The translations under genes and the position numbers were made by a program. Below are positions 32,885 to 44,577 of a DNA stretch of 64,000 nt, piece by piece. The stretch covers positions 10,640,592 through 10,704,591 of the forward strand of contig OX465286.1 in assembly GCA_949987705.1 (NCBI GenBank). The letters run 5' to 3'. Below the pieces are notes generated by a model. That model saw only the letters and a list, made by a program, of their open reading frames with translations, made no database searches and was not told the origin of the DNA. Source of the stretch: Thereva unica (lineage: Eukaryota; Arthropoda; Insecta; Diptera; Therevidae). Every line of letters starts with the position of its first letter. Within the stretch, counting starts at the first letter, position 1.

Positions 32885-34395
32885 ATTCTCATGAAACATA
32901 TTGATGAACTCCCATACGATTTCACTTCCGGCCCTGACGGTATACCTCCTGCTCTCCTTAAATCCTGTGTGGAGGTTCTCCAGTCTCCACTTAAAACTCT
33001 TTTTAAAAAATCCTTAGATAAAGGGTATTTCCCTACTCTTTGGAAGAATTCGTTCATAATTCCTATTCACAAAAGTGGTAGCAAGAACGAAATATCGAAT
33101 TACAGACCAATTGCCAAGCTGTCTGTCATAATACCAAAACTTTTTGAGTCAATCATTTATTCTGCAATCGTGCCCATCTGCAAAAAGCTTATTTCTACAA
33201 ACCAACATGGTTTTCTTCCAGCTCGTTCCACTACCACCAATCTCCTTGAATTCACTTCCCATGCTGTTGAAGGCTTCGTTTCCGGTGCCAAACTGATTGT
33301 GTTTACACTGATTTCAGTAAGGCATTTGACAAGCTTTCCCACTCCATTATACTTTTCAAACTAAAAAAGTTAGGTTTCCCTGTAGCCCTTCTATTATGGT
33401 TCCAGTCCTACTTAGCTGACAGGACCTACCAAGTCCTTTTCCGTGGATCCAAATCCGCGACCATCCAGGCGTCATCCGGTGTCCCTCAAGGCAGTCACCT
33501 TGGCCCTATCCTCTTTATTCTTTCTATTGATGATATTGTTACCTTGCTAAGACACTGCAGAATCCTGATTTATGCTGATGACATCAAATTGTACCGTCAC
33601 GTAAAGAGTATGGAGGACTGCAAACTTTTACAGGTCGACCTCGACACCTTTTTCTCTTGGTGCGCCAACAACAACCTGGTTCTTAATATTAGTAAATGCG
33701 AAGTCATGACTTTTTGTAGGCGACGTGATCCTATAATTTATAACTACTCATTCTCTGGTGAGGGTGTCCCCCGTGTTAATTTAGTCAAAGATCTCGGGAT
33801 AAGATTTGACACCAAGCTAGACTTCTCTACTCATATCAACTATATTTCTTCCAAGAGCAGCTTAGTCTTGGGTTTTATAAAAAGGTGGTCCAAAGAATTT
33901 AACAGCACCCTGATCACTAAACACCTATACATTTCGCTTGTCAGACCTTTACTTGAATATGCGTCCCAGGTTTGGTCTCCTCACTATTCTTCGCATGTTG
34001 GAAAAATTGAGTCGGTTCAACGTAGGTTCGTTCGATTCGCATTGAATCACCTTCCTTGGGAAGACCCTTTAATTCTTCCACCATATGAATACCGACTTAA
34101 GTTACTCAACTTAAACACTCTCCACAAGCGTCGTGAGGTGGCCGATGTTGTTTTCGTTCACCAGCTTCTTAATGGACGTGTCGACTCAGGTTTTCTAAGG
34201 CGCCGTGCGTCGTTTAGAGAGAGCCGATACAATCTGAGAGGACCACCGCTCTTACACATCAACTCCTCTAACACCAATTATGGCCGATTTGAGCCTGTTA
34301 ATCGCATGTTCATTAATGTAAATAAAAATATTAATGTTTTTAGCGTAAGCACTAACAAAGACCTGCTCAAAAGGAGTCTATTTGTTGTCTCATGA
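32885..34395 (+). pseudogene. LINE-B reverse transcriptase (jockey/CR1 group), one frameshift
   Basis: The first frame 32891-33364 starts within the RT N-terminus (SGPDGIPPALLKSC, SFIIPIHKSGSKNEISNYRP, NQHGFLPARSTTTNLLEF). A frame change at about 33295 leads to VYTDFSKAFDKLSHS, then QASSGVPQGSHLGPILFILS and the catalytic box IYADDIKLYRH at about 33571. The rest is one open frame to the stop at 34395: NISKCEVMTFCRRRDP, LGIRFDTKL, LYISLVRPLLEYASQVWSPH and a C-terminal region with LNTLHKRREVADVVFVHQLL. Only one frame change near the middle was seen, so the copy is young or was conserved. The endonuclease is missing. The closeness of the SINE upstream is probably coincidental. Confidence 0.8.
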
Positions 34396-34558
34396 CTGTT
34401 TATGTGTTTCGCATGCAATTTTTATTGGTACTCAATCTTTTATGTTTGCATGTCTCAGCTGAGCCACGGCAGTGGTAAATATTTCTCAGCCCTGCTGGGA
34501 AGTGCGCCTTCTGCGTTAGAAGGGAAACTCTATATATGTATATATATACATATATATT

Positions 34559-34593
<35 letters not shown>

Positions 34594-34665
34594 GTGTATG
34601 TATATATAGATTTTCATGCTTAGCTGAAAAGTGCGCCTTCTGTGCTAGAAGGGTTAACTCTTGAG
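34396..34665 (+). repeat. 3' flank of LINE-B: duplicated 30-mer around a TA/TATG microsatellite
   Basis: AGTGCGCCTTCTGCGTTAGA (34500) and AGTGCGCCTTCTGTGCTAGA (34629), each followed by AGGG(A/T)(A/T)AACTC, bracket about 90 bp of TATATG-type repeats. Probably the LINE-B 3' UTR. Confidence 0.55.
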
Positions 34666-35569
34666 GTGAGGTGAAACTATGGCATTGATGCAAATAAAAT
34701 ATTTTCCTAATTAATTGATTATATTTCGATTCAAATGAGTTCCCCGATCCAGCAAAATCCTCTAAAATGTCCGCTTAGTTGTTAGCTTCAATTAAATGCG
34801 TCTTATCCTTCAACTTTAATGTACACAATTTAATTTTGACAATAAAAAGCAATCAGAGAAATGATCCTGCATGAACTGCAAGATGGATGCAATAAGAAAA
34901 ATTGCATACTTTTAGGAAATTAGTAATCACGTTTAGTAATTTTAAAAGTTTATTTTATTGATATTTATTAAATTAATTAATAAAAATATGGTTAAATTAT
35001 GTTTTTTAGTAATTAAAAATATTATAGAACATATGAATAATAAGTATTTTATAATAATATGCGTAATAACGATTATTGATGATAACGCAAAAATGCCCTA
35101 AAATCTGAGTTTTTATCGTTACGAATCTTGTGCACTTTTTTGAGATTTCAAGAATTGATGATTTTAAATTTTTGGTTATTTATTTAATTTAAGTGGTTAA
35201 TTTAACGTATGAAGGGATTATTTAAATGAATTAAGGTATTTTATAAAATTTGGTAGTATATTTTTGCTTTGGGGGTATGTTTTTTTTGCTTAAAACTGAA
35301 TATAAAACAGTCAACAAGAATTTCAAAATAGATTTGTTAAAATATGCCGTAGGATACGTCTATTTATGTATATATGTCCTATTGATTCTCATTTTTGTCG
35401 ATCGATCACCAGTGTACATAATTCCCGCAACAAAAAAAACGATTCTGTATAGTTGAAAGATCATCTGTTCGACACGCAATCCTGTCCTTTCTTTACGTTT
35501 TATCTGGCAATATAATATTATTAAAGAATTGATGGTTGAGGAGAAAGCCAGAATAAATCCCTGTTAAAG
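34666..35569. other. AT-rich, no gene seen
   Basis: Very AT-rich with ATTAATTAAT-type words at about 34970-35050. No coding motif. Confidence 0.45.
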
Positions 35570-36511
35570 GGGCTGCTCAGGGAAAGGGTCAGTATAGGCA
35601 TGTGCCACGCGGTATAGAACGAGCGGCACGATATACAATGACCGATACAAAATCTACGCAGCTTGTACTCGGCAGCATTTGACGAGACACGCGTTTGGCG
35701 CGTTTGACAAGCGACAACATATTTTTGTGTAGGATTTATCCATATATTAAGGCCCCAATTTACACCCAGGTCGCCAGCAGGCCGTGGCCGGAAAGTTTTC
35801 GCCTTGAGGCCAAGTAACACTATACAACTGGCCGCCAACTGTATGGGGGCGGGCCTGCAGTTCAAGAAAGCTGACAAAACACGCATTTATCGTCAGCTCG
35901 GCCCTGAAGATCTCAACTTCAATTCACTCTCAAGCCGTTAATTGACACAGCAAGAATTCACACCGTAAACATTTAAAACGGAATGCAAGGCGCGATCTAG
36001 CCGTGAAAACCATCCACAATCGCTTTTACCGCTTGTTTTGGGGGTGTTCACGGCGTGAGGCTGTGAGGCCGCGTTGAAGCTTTCGTTGAGGTCATGAGCA
36101 TTTTTGTACTTTGAATTAATAACATGCGATACTAAGCAGTCGCTTTCGCCTCTGTGTGTGTGTGTGTTTCTGTAGGGAATCATGATTTCATCTGCATGCC
36201 AAGCGGCCTGTCTGGCGGATACCTGAAGTATCATCCCTCAGTTAGACTGAGTCAAGCTTAGTCGTGCCGGTCGACCTGGTCTGACAGGCCACTGCCTATC
36301 GGCGCGGACTGTAAGTGAATGGAGCTCTTTAGTGGAGAAACATGTTTTACTTAATTTAACCCAGTTTTCTTGCCATTTTACACTGTTTCCTTAAAAAAAA
36401 AATTATGTGATATTTGCCGCGACCCCCCCCCCCCTCTCCCCAACGTGAGATTTGGTGACCCCTCGACCCCCTCTCCCCCTAAACGCCTCACGTAATTAAT
36501 GGACGACCCCT
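35570..36511. mobile_element. GGGGTCG-family repeat, copy 4, the longest uninterrupted copy
   Basis: It ends CTCACGTAATTAATGGACGA then CCCCT at 36511. The body from about 35700 matches 10520-11000 in inverse orientation (CGCCTTGAGGCCAAG..., ACTGCAGGCC-like, TGACGATAAATGC-like words). It includes GCATGCCAAGCGGCCTGTC and a TG microsatellite at about 36155-36170. No coding capacity. Confidence 0.7.
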
Positions 36512-38896
36512 AATTTATATATAAATATAAAAACTTAGTTGTTTACAAATCAAAACTACTCCCCGGTTTAAATAAAACAAAAAAGGCAAATGCCGGTTAA
36601 CCACAACCACACATATACACATAATATATATGTATATATATAGAAAAAGGATTGACCTAAAAACCTGGTTATATCCCATATACCCCATATTCAAAGATAT
36701 CATCAAAATTCAGGACACTCAAATATCTCTAAAAGGGCACCCCTCTTCTTATCCTCGCGCCACCACGGTCACGAATAGCCCCATTTTTTTTATATATATA
36801 TATATTTTAGTTTATTTATTTTCTTTCGTTTTTTTTTGTTTTTTGATTGGATTGAGGTTGTGCTGCGTTCATTATATCTACAGGATGAGAAAAAAAATAA
36901 CAACAACAACAAACAGCATTAATGTGAGAAAACGAGAATTATATCTGACACGCCTTTAATAGAGTTTTCCTTTGTTTTTTATTTTTATTTCTTTTTTTTT
37001 GTTTCTTGGTATATATACTCTTGTATATATAAATATAGATTTATTATATACAAAATGTATACTTTAAAACTTCATCCCTTCTGACCAATATAATATAATA
37101 TAATTTATAGAAAATTAAATAAAATATAATCTTGTGGGAATCATAAATATCTTAAGAGATTAAAAAAAAAAAAAGAAAAAGAGAATTATTATTATTAATT
37201 TTTTTTTTGTGTGCGTGTGTGTTTGTATATTTATTTTAATTTATTTATTTATTATTATATTTTCTGCCTTTTATAATTGTAGTCACCATATTAATAATAC
37301 TGTATTTATTTACATTATTTATTCACTTTTTATTTATTTATCTTTAGAAGAGAAAAAAACTCTAGCAAAAAAAAAAAAAAAAAAAAAAACAAAAAATAAG
37401 AAACAAGGAAAAAATATATTTTTGCATTATTATTAAAATATAAATATTAATATAAACATTAAAAAAAAAAATATAAAATTAATTTTTCACTACTCACTGG
37501 ACATTTATGCACATATTTTCTTTTATTTATTTATTTTTTTTGTGTATTACATTTTCACATTATTATTCACCATTTTTTTTTTAAATGAAATAATACATAC
37601 AAAACAGGCAATAACAAACAATTATTAATTAACAAAAATTTAACGAAGATGCAATAATATTGAGAACATTTGAATTTCCCGGTGTGTTAGTTTTTTTTTT
37701 TTTTTTGGTATTTTTTTGTTATTTTTGAAAAAAATTAATAATAGAACAAAATTTGAAAAAAATTCATTTTTAATTATAACGAACTTTCGAAAACTACCGA
37801 AAAATAAACTTTAGATATTACAGAGAGAGAGCACTGATATATATATATATGTATTATTATAAACGATAACACTCTATTTATTTATTTATTTATTTTTGTT
37901 TATTTATTTGTTTATTTTTTTTTTTAATTATTTTTGAATATCAGAAGAAGCCGCACAGTCACACACACACACAGTGTTATTCTATAGGTCAAAAACTAAA
38001 CGGTCACTGATAGTGTAATATTGTTGCTGTTTTTTTTTTGTTGTTTTTATATTATTAATATTATTTTTTGAGTTATTATTTTTATTATTATTGTTTTTTT
38101 TTTGTTGTTGTTTTTGTTGCTGTGCTGCCTGCCTGCCTTCTGCTAATGTTATTGCCCCCGTTCAATCGTCACCAAAACGAAATTTAACGAATTTGTTTAT
38201 TTTTTGTTTATTTATTATTGTATTTTTTTTAATTTTTACTGTTTTAACACATATTCACCACAAGTAACAACAACAACAACAACAACAAAAAATAAATAAT
38301 AATAATTAATATTTTCCCTCAATTTAAAATTTTTGTGTTTTTCTGATTGTCATAAAAAAAAATAATAATAATAAATTTTTAGTTTGAAAAATAATAATAA
38401 TAAATATGTAAATAAATAAATAAATTCCCGAAATAAGAAAGTTTGCTTTTAAAAAAATGTGTGTTGTAAACAAATGTCAAGTGCCTGAATAAATACTACT
38501 GAGTGATGAGGAGACGTATACTGAACACATTTTTCGGTAATGTAGCCTTTATAGTAGGAATGCCGCGCCATCAAATACTGAACGTAGTCCTTACGGCATC
38601 CCTTAGTTAAGGCGATGGCCCAAAAGTCTCCACCATGAAAAGCTAGCTAGCAACAACAACAACTTTCCCCCATATAGTATATCTATATATATATACAGAA
38701 ATATATATGTATGTAAGATGGAGCAGAAGCAATATAGGCTACAATAACAACAACAACAACAGCAATAATATAACCACCATAGCATTACCCCACTAATACT
38801 ACTACAACTACCGACTAACTGAATAAAAAAAAATAAAAATAAAAAAAACAAAAAGGACAAAATTCTCATGCGCTCACAATGTTTCTACTAGTACTC
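36512..38896. other. Low-complexity AT-rich block, no gene seen
   Basis: Dense poly-T, poly-A, TTTA, TAT and CAA/AAC triplet repeats (for example at about 37080-37470, 37700-38110 and 38270-38290). One GC-balanced island at 38515-38640 (GGTAATGTAGCCTTTATAG ... CCACCATGAAAAGCTAGCTA then CAACAACAACAA) looks like a LINE 3' end, but no RT could be linked to it. Confidence 0.45.
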
Positions 38897-39099
38897 ACGG
38901 TATACAGAAACAAGGTAATGTAAAAGTCTGTATATCGTAAGACGGTATTTAGTGCTGACGTCACGTGGAGGACACTTCCCATATAAAATCGAAACTGGTG
39001 TTGTTGTTTCTGCATTAGGGCTGACGTCACTAGGCGCCCGTTTTTTACGATATTCGAAGCGGTATTCCTCTTTTACATTACCTTATTTCTATATACCGT
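38897..39099. mobile_element. 203-bp MITE
   Basis: The left arm ACGGTATACAGAAACAAGGT continues AATGTAAAAG. The inverted right arm is ACGGTATATAGAAATAAGGT and AATGTAAAAG. CTGACGTCAC occurs in both inner halves. Target duplication not resolved. Confidence 0.75.
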
Positions 39100-40796
39100 T
39101 ACTTGTACTCCATATATTAAAGAGAAAACTCCCTTCGCTTTTCCTTTTTGTTAAGGTTTATTCTCAGTAAAAAGAAAATTCTCTTTCTTTTTGTATATTA
39201 TATTTATAGATATGTATATATATGTATATATATTTATATATCCGTATATATACATAAATACATATTGATATCTTACTTTGGCATACTACCAATCATTAGC
39301 TTTTATCCTTGTTATTTTCCTTTTTCCTTTTTTTTCGAATATATGTATAGAGAAATGTTCTTTTTCTTCGGGGGAAAATTGTTTAGAAAAAAAATGACTC
39401 AACAAGGAATAAGGATATTTCTCATTCTTTCTCTCTCTCTCTTTCTCTCTGTCTGCTTCGGCTCTTTTTCCATTTATTTCATTTTATCCATTTTATTATA
39501 TCTTCACATATACACACACACACATAAATTTCTATATCTTTCTCTCTATTCTTCTCTATATTAAACAATCTATATCTATCTTTTTTCAATTATCCTGTAT
39601 AATTTTGGGGCTGCGAATTTATATTTTATTTTTTTTTTTTTTGGGCGGTAGACACTAAAGCAAAAGGACGCACGCTCCTCATTTTTAGTGTTATTTATTT
39701 TTTGGTGGGGGATATTGTAGAGATATTTTTTTTAGTTGGGGTTGTTAATAGTATATTTCAAATCGTCTCTAAACGTTATACAGTTGAATTTGTTCATAGA
39801 TCCTACATAAAAGTTATAATAAATTTAAAAAGGAAAAATAAACAAATTTTTTATTATCATATCCTTAAAAATATTATTTAAAAAAAAAAAACAGAAAAAA
39901 ATATGTTTTGCTCAAAAAATATTATCAAAAAAAAATTCAATACTAAAAATTCAAAAATATTATAATAATATTATATTTACTATTTTTTTTTTTTAAGTAA
40001 AAGAACATAATAAATATAATTTTTAATTATGAAATTATTCCCATCACCACTACCATTATATCATTTACAATCCCCAGCACCACCACCACCACCAGCCACC
40101 ATCAGTACCATACTGGAATTTATTCGTTCCTCTCTATACATGCATCCCCTGCGATACATATAGTTGCTCCCATAATCGTTGTAATATAATTAAATATTCA
40201 CCACACAACCGAACCGATTCTCCCAAAACCTTAAACTATTGTGGATCAAAAATTCCACACAACACACTGTACAAGGCGGGGGGCTGTGTACCACTAACAT
40301 CCCCAAAGCGGTACTGTACCAACAGTATTACCCTCTGCCGTGTAGATTTACAAAAAAACAAAACAAAAAACCAAAAAAATTGTTATTAACAAAAGAATTT
40401 CACTAATTAAATTACATTTTTTTTGTTGTGCCTTCTTTGGTGGTGTCCAAAACGAATAATAAACTTTAAGTTCATTTATATATATATATATATATACATA
40501 CATATATACAGTAGCTATTGCGGTAGGGGATGAATGGCGCGCGTAAAAGACAAGGCTGGATTGATGAGCGGTTGAATGGTATAGTATACTAACAGCCGTT
40601 GGGGGCGAAGGGAATACAACATTTTATCCCATTTGTTAATTTAATTCTAGCGAGGGGGGGGGAGTGGAAGAGAAGATTGATTTTTAGCCCTTGTGGAATT
40701 TTGGTACAGCAATAGCAATAACAATAATAATAATAATAACAACAACAAAAAATGAACAGAAAAATTATTATATGCCCTTGCGCGGTAGTATCAATA
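39100..40796. other. AT-rich, no gene seen
   Basis: It contains CT-rich (about 39420-39450), poly-A, (CAC)n near 40080 and TA microsatellite (about 40477-40497) tracts. Open frames are low-complexity by-products. Confidence 0.45.
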
Positions 40797-41040
40797 TTTT
40801 ACTAGCTGGAATCCGGTATGCATCGGTGCACCCATAAGTCACTAGTATGGCGGCGTGCGCCAAAACAATTGGGAATCTCAAAATCGCTTTTTCCATGTGC
40901 AATGAGAGTATCAAATCCCACTACAAAAGTACATTAGAGATGAAAAGCCTCACTCTGTTCGTTTAAAAACCCAAAACATCCGCCTTTTTATATTCCCAAT
41001 CAAAATTCAACGCGGTGTTACTGCCACTCTTACAGTGATC
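40797..41040. repeat. Dispersed repeat starting ACTAGCTGG
   Basis: ACTAGCTGGAATCCGGTATG ... GTGCACCCATAAGTCA matches ACTAGCTGGGACCCGGTGCG ... CTGCACCCATAAGTCA at 63253. Its further part (GGGAATCTCAAAATCGC, CACTCTGTTCGTTTAAAAA) matches 1270-1360. Confidence 0.6.
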
Positions 41041-41794
41041 AGATGCTATAGGGGAGTGTTGTTGCTATCGCAAACGAAGGGGAAATTACAATGCACATGC
41101 GCCTGTATTTTATCCGAAATGTTTTAATGTATGTGAAATTGTCTATTTCCCCGCCAGCGTGTTTAAATTTCCAATTCTTTTGTTGCGCACTATAGCTTTC
41201 GTTTATTTTGCAGTTTGAGGTTATAAGAATTTTAATGAAAATTAGAACATGCCTTAAAAACATCATTTATAAATGAAATGTCGAATTTCTTCAAAGATCG
41301 GTGGGGGGGGGCAAAAAAAATATATTCAAAAGGTAAAAAAAATCCGTTTGTAAATATGTAGGTATCTCTTAAATGATCTTGACCTTGTTCACCTAGTAGT
41401 CTAGTACTGTCTGCGTCACAGCAGGCTGTTGGCTGGTTAGCGGGATTTACTTGTTTTTGGAGGCATAATCAGGCCAGCCACATCATCTTGCGTGAGCTGG
41501 GGTTAAAATATGTTTGGGGGCCCCCTTCAGGATATTGAAATTTCAAAAAATCCTTGACTAAAAAAAAATTGTGGTAAGAATAAGTTCATTCAGAACATTA
41601 GATATAGAATACTGAACGATCGGTTCTTTATTCGCAGATGAACCTAAAGTTACTTAGTATAGCTTAGAATGGACAGATTCTTACCATGGGGCTCAGAACT
41701 CATCTTCTTCAATCCAGAAGCTACCAAAGCGGGAAGCGAATTTGGAGCGCTGTTATTACTCACCGGGGGGGGGGTACCGCTCGGGGACACTAAA
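41041..41794. other. No gene seen
   Basis: AT-rich, with a G run at 41303-41310. No repeat family recognised. Confidence 0.35.
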
Positions 41795-42018
41795 AAGCAC
41801 TCCAAGAAGTATCCAAAGTACTAAGTACCAAGAAGTATCCAGGAAGTACTCCAAGTACACCAAGAGGTACTCCAAGCACCCCAAGAAGTACTACCAAGTA
41901 GTAGTAATCTAAGAAGTACTACCAATTAGAAGTACTACCAAGTAGAAGTCCTCCAAGAAGTACTACCTATTAGAAGTTCTACCAATTGGAATTGGTAGTA
42001 CTTCTTCGAGTACTTCCA
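41795..42018. repeat. Degenerate minisatellite, AAGAAGTACTACCA unit
   Basis: At least ten variants of AAGAAGTA(C/T)(T/C)CCAAGTA or AAGTACTACCAA are packed into about 220 bp. The last units are followed by an inverted stretch (ACCAATTGGAATTGGT, then AGTACTTCTTCGAGTACTT). It abuts the 3' end of the gypsy remnant. Confidence 0.8.
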
Positions 42019-42740
42019 CTGCGAAGGCGGGAAAGGAATTCTGATTTTTCAATTGGATTTTCATCAGTTGTGATAGAAATCGATTTGGGAAGTCTCAGAT
42101 TCTGACCGTATACGAGCTCGACTGGTGAGCATTGTAAGCCGGTCTTGATTGTCGTGCGTATGCCTAGCATGTCAAGGGCCAAATCTTCACTCCAATGAGT
42201 AGTGTTGTCTCTTCGATGAGTGCCGAGTAATTTTGGCAAGTTAATTGCACAATTACTATTCGAACTGCGTATCTTGTTCAGTTGTGATCTCAAGAGGTAT
42301 GTCGAATCGTGGAACGAATTCAGTAACCAATCTCTTTGCCACTTTGTTGAAGCTGAAATATCCCGAATTGTGTTTGCTTCAGGCCATCGCGTGAATCTAT
42401 TGACTATTGTTAAGATATAAGAGTATCCACGACAGTGGGGTAGGGGTCCCAATATATCCATATGGATATGGTCAAATCTATTGAAAGCTGGAAAGCTTCC
42501 AATGGAGATTTGGTATACCGTAAAACATTGGACTCCTGACAACCTAGTCAAGATCTAGACCACTCATTGCAGTCTTTATTGATAGATGGCCAGAAGTATT
42601 TTTTTGATAACGGCTCGTCTTGTAGCGCAAATACCAGGATGAGAGAGAGGCTATGTTCGGAATTGAACGCTAGTCTAGGCAGGGAAATTGATATAGGAAT
42701 ACCTGTACTAGTTTCGCACCACACCTGATGGGTGTGCAAA
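41979..42740 (-). pseudogene. Ty3/gypsy integrase remnant
   Basis: Minus-strand frames, read from 42740 downward: KKYFWPSINKDCNEWSRS (integrase zinc-finger side), a frame change at about 42545, then FDHIHMDILGPLPHCRGYSY with the first catalytic Asp in HMDILGPL, LTIVNRFTRWPEANTIRDIS, and later THWSEDLALDMLGIRTTIKT and ELVYGQNLRLP. The section with the second Asp and the catalytic Glu (DRGRQFES ... NGMVERFHR in relatives) is deleted or scrambled between about 42330 and 42210. The copy is therefore dead. No LTRs recognised. It is distinct from the integrase remnant at 27.4 kb. Confidence 0.75.
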
Positions 42741-44525
42741 TGGTATTTGGTGTGTGAACTAATTTTACCCTTTTACCCGGCGTGCTCTTGTAGAGACGAC
42801 TTCAACTCTGTGTCACCTTGAAGGAGCCTTGTTGAGCTACAATAATAATGGCCATTCGATACCAGTTAGGTACATATACATATATTCACACAAAAATATC
42901 GTTATCTACTGAAAATGTGGGAGTTGATCTCGAATTTTCTTTCGACTATTATTTTGCAATTAATTTTTAAGTAAATATGACTAATGATATATGTACATAA
43001 CGGTAAATATCGAATTCAATGAGCATAATCCTTTTGAAAATTTTACCAAAAAAATTTTTTTTTAATATTACGCATTTAATAGAAAAATTTCCTTCTAAAC
43101 CCCCTTTCTGGAAAACCCCCCAAAAAAAATCCTTTCTTACTAACCTCCTCTCCCTACCCCTACTTACTAACGTCCTAAAAAGCACCACTCGTCGTCGTCG
43201 TAGTAGGCTTCTTCCATCCAGTAACACACGGATTAATGTGACAATTCAGGTCAATAGCATTTCGGTTGCAAAGCTTTCACAACTAGAGCACGCTACATAC
43301 ACACCCTGTCTTCCCTATTTGTATCTCGCCTCTCTCTCTCCACTGATTTTCTACACCGAAAAAAAAAACGGGAAAAAATCCTTTATATGAATCTCTAGAA
43401 AGGATTTCCTTTTAGATGATAAACAAATTCAAGAAAATATCGAGGAGTTGTATCCTTCTCAGCTATAGAGCGGGATTTTTTTTTCTCTTTTTTTCTATCT
43501 CTCTTTTTTTGGGAAGGGGGGGAGGGGGATCAACCCTTGTATAAATGCGCGATTATATGTATGTATTATATAGATGTTTGCCTTACTTCCCAAAAATTTT
43601 TTGTTAGCTAAGCTACCCATGTGTCAATTTTCATCATGTAATCATCAGTTATAAAAAAAAAGAAAGAAAAAAAAGTTAAGGGTTAGAGGTGGTGGCTAGA
43701 TGCTTAAAGTATATATACTAACATTTATATAGTCCATCAAAAAAAGATATATCCTTCTTATAAACCTTATGATACTAAAAAGTTACACTATAATATGTAC
43801 TATATGTACATAAGTATGTGACGAAAAGAATCCGTGTAAAATGTCATTTGTCCTGTTTCTAGTGTTTCTAGCTAAGAGAGAAAAAAACAAATAAAAGATA
43901 TATTCCGATAATTTTCGTTTCTACTCGATAAAAGCTTGCAATAAACATGCTATAGGGGCGACATTATGTCGGAACACCTCATCCATTCATGGCTGGACGA
44001 GAGGAAGGAGATATATATTCATATTATATAGCGGCGGGAATGGATGAGAGCGAGGCCCTGATGTGGATAGCATGGCGGATGGTTTTGGATGGTGTGACCG
44101 ACTGGGTAGAGATGGTGCTGGTATATATATATATATATATGATAGGATGGATTTAGTAGAGAAGTAGGGACACGGATGGGCTTACTTCAAGCGAATATGT
44201 CTTATAACATACCAATACATATAAGAACTATGAAGGATAAAATAAAAAAAAAAAACGACGGATAAGCCTTGAGTACGTGTTCCCTTTATCTTTTCCTCTT
44301 TTTAACTCTGCTTTTGGGCACATATATTTATTTATATATATGTATATATACATACATATGTATATATAAAAGGATATTGCGGTTTAGTATTGCCGAATTT
44401 ATACTTAAACGACGTCTTAAAACATTCCAGCTTGACACGACGCAAGTTAAAGAGGATGTACGTACATATATAAATTTATACATATAAAATATATATATAT
44501 ATATGTACACATATACATAAATAGC

Positions 44526-44577
<52 letters not shown>

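Noticed and set aside
38515..38640. Host exon in the GC-balanced island
   Set aside because: No open frame or conserved residues; it ends in CAA repeats, which better fits a LINE 3' end.
36512..40796. Possible hidden neuronal-type gene with long UTRs in AT-rich DNA
   Set aside because: No splice-linked coding exon or conserved motif was found; open frames reflect poly-T/TTTA content.
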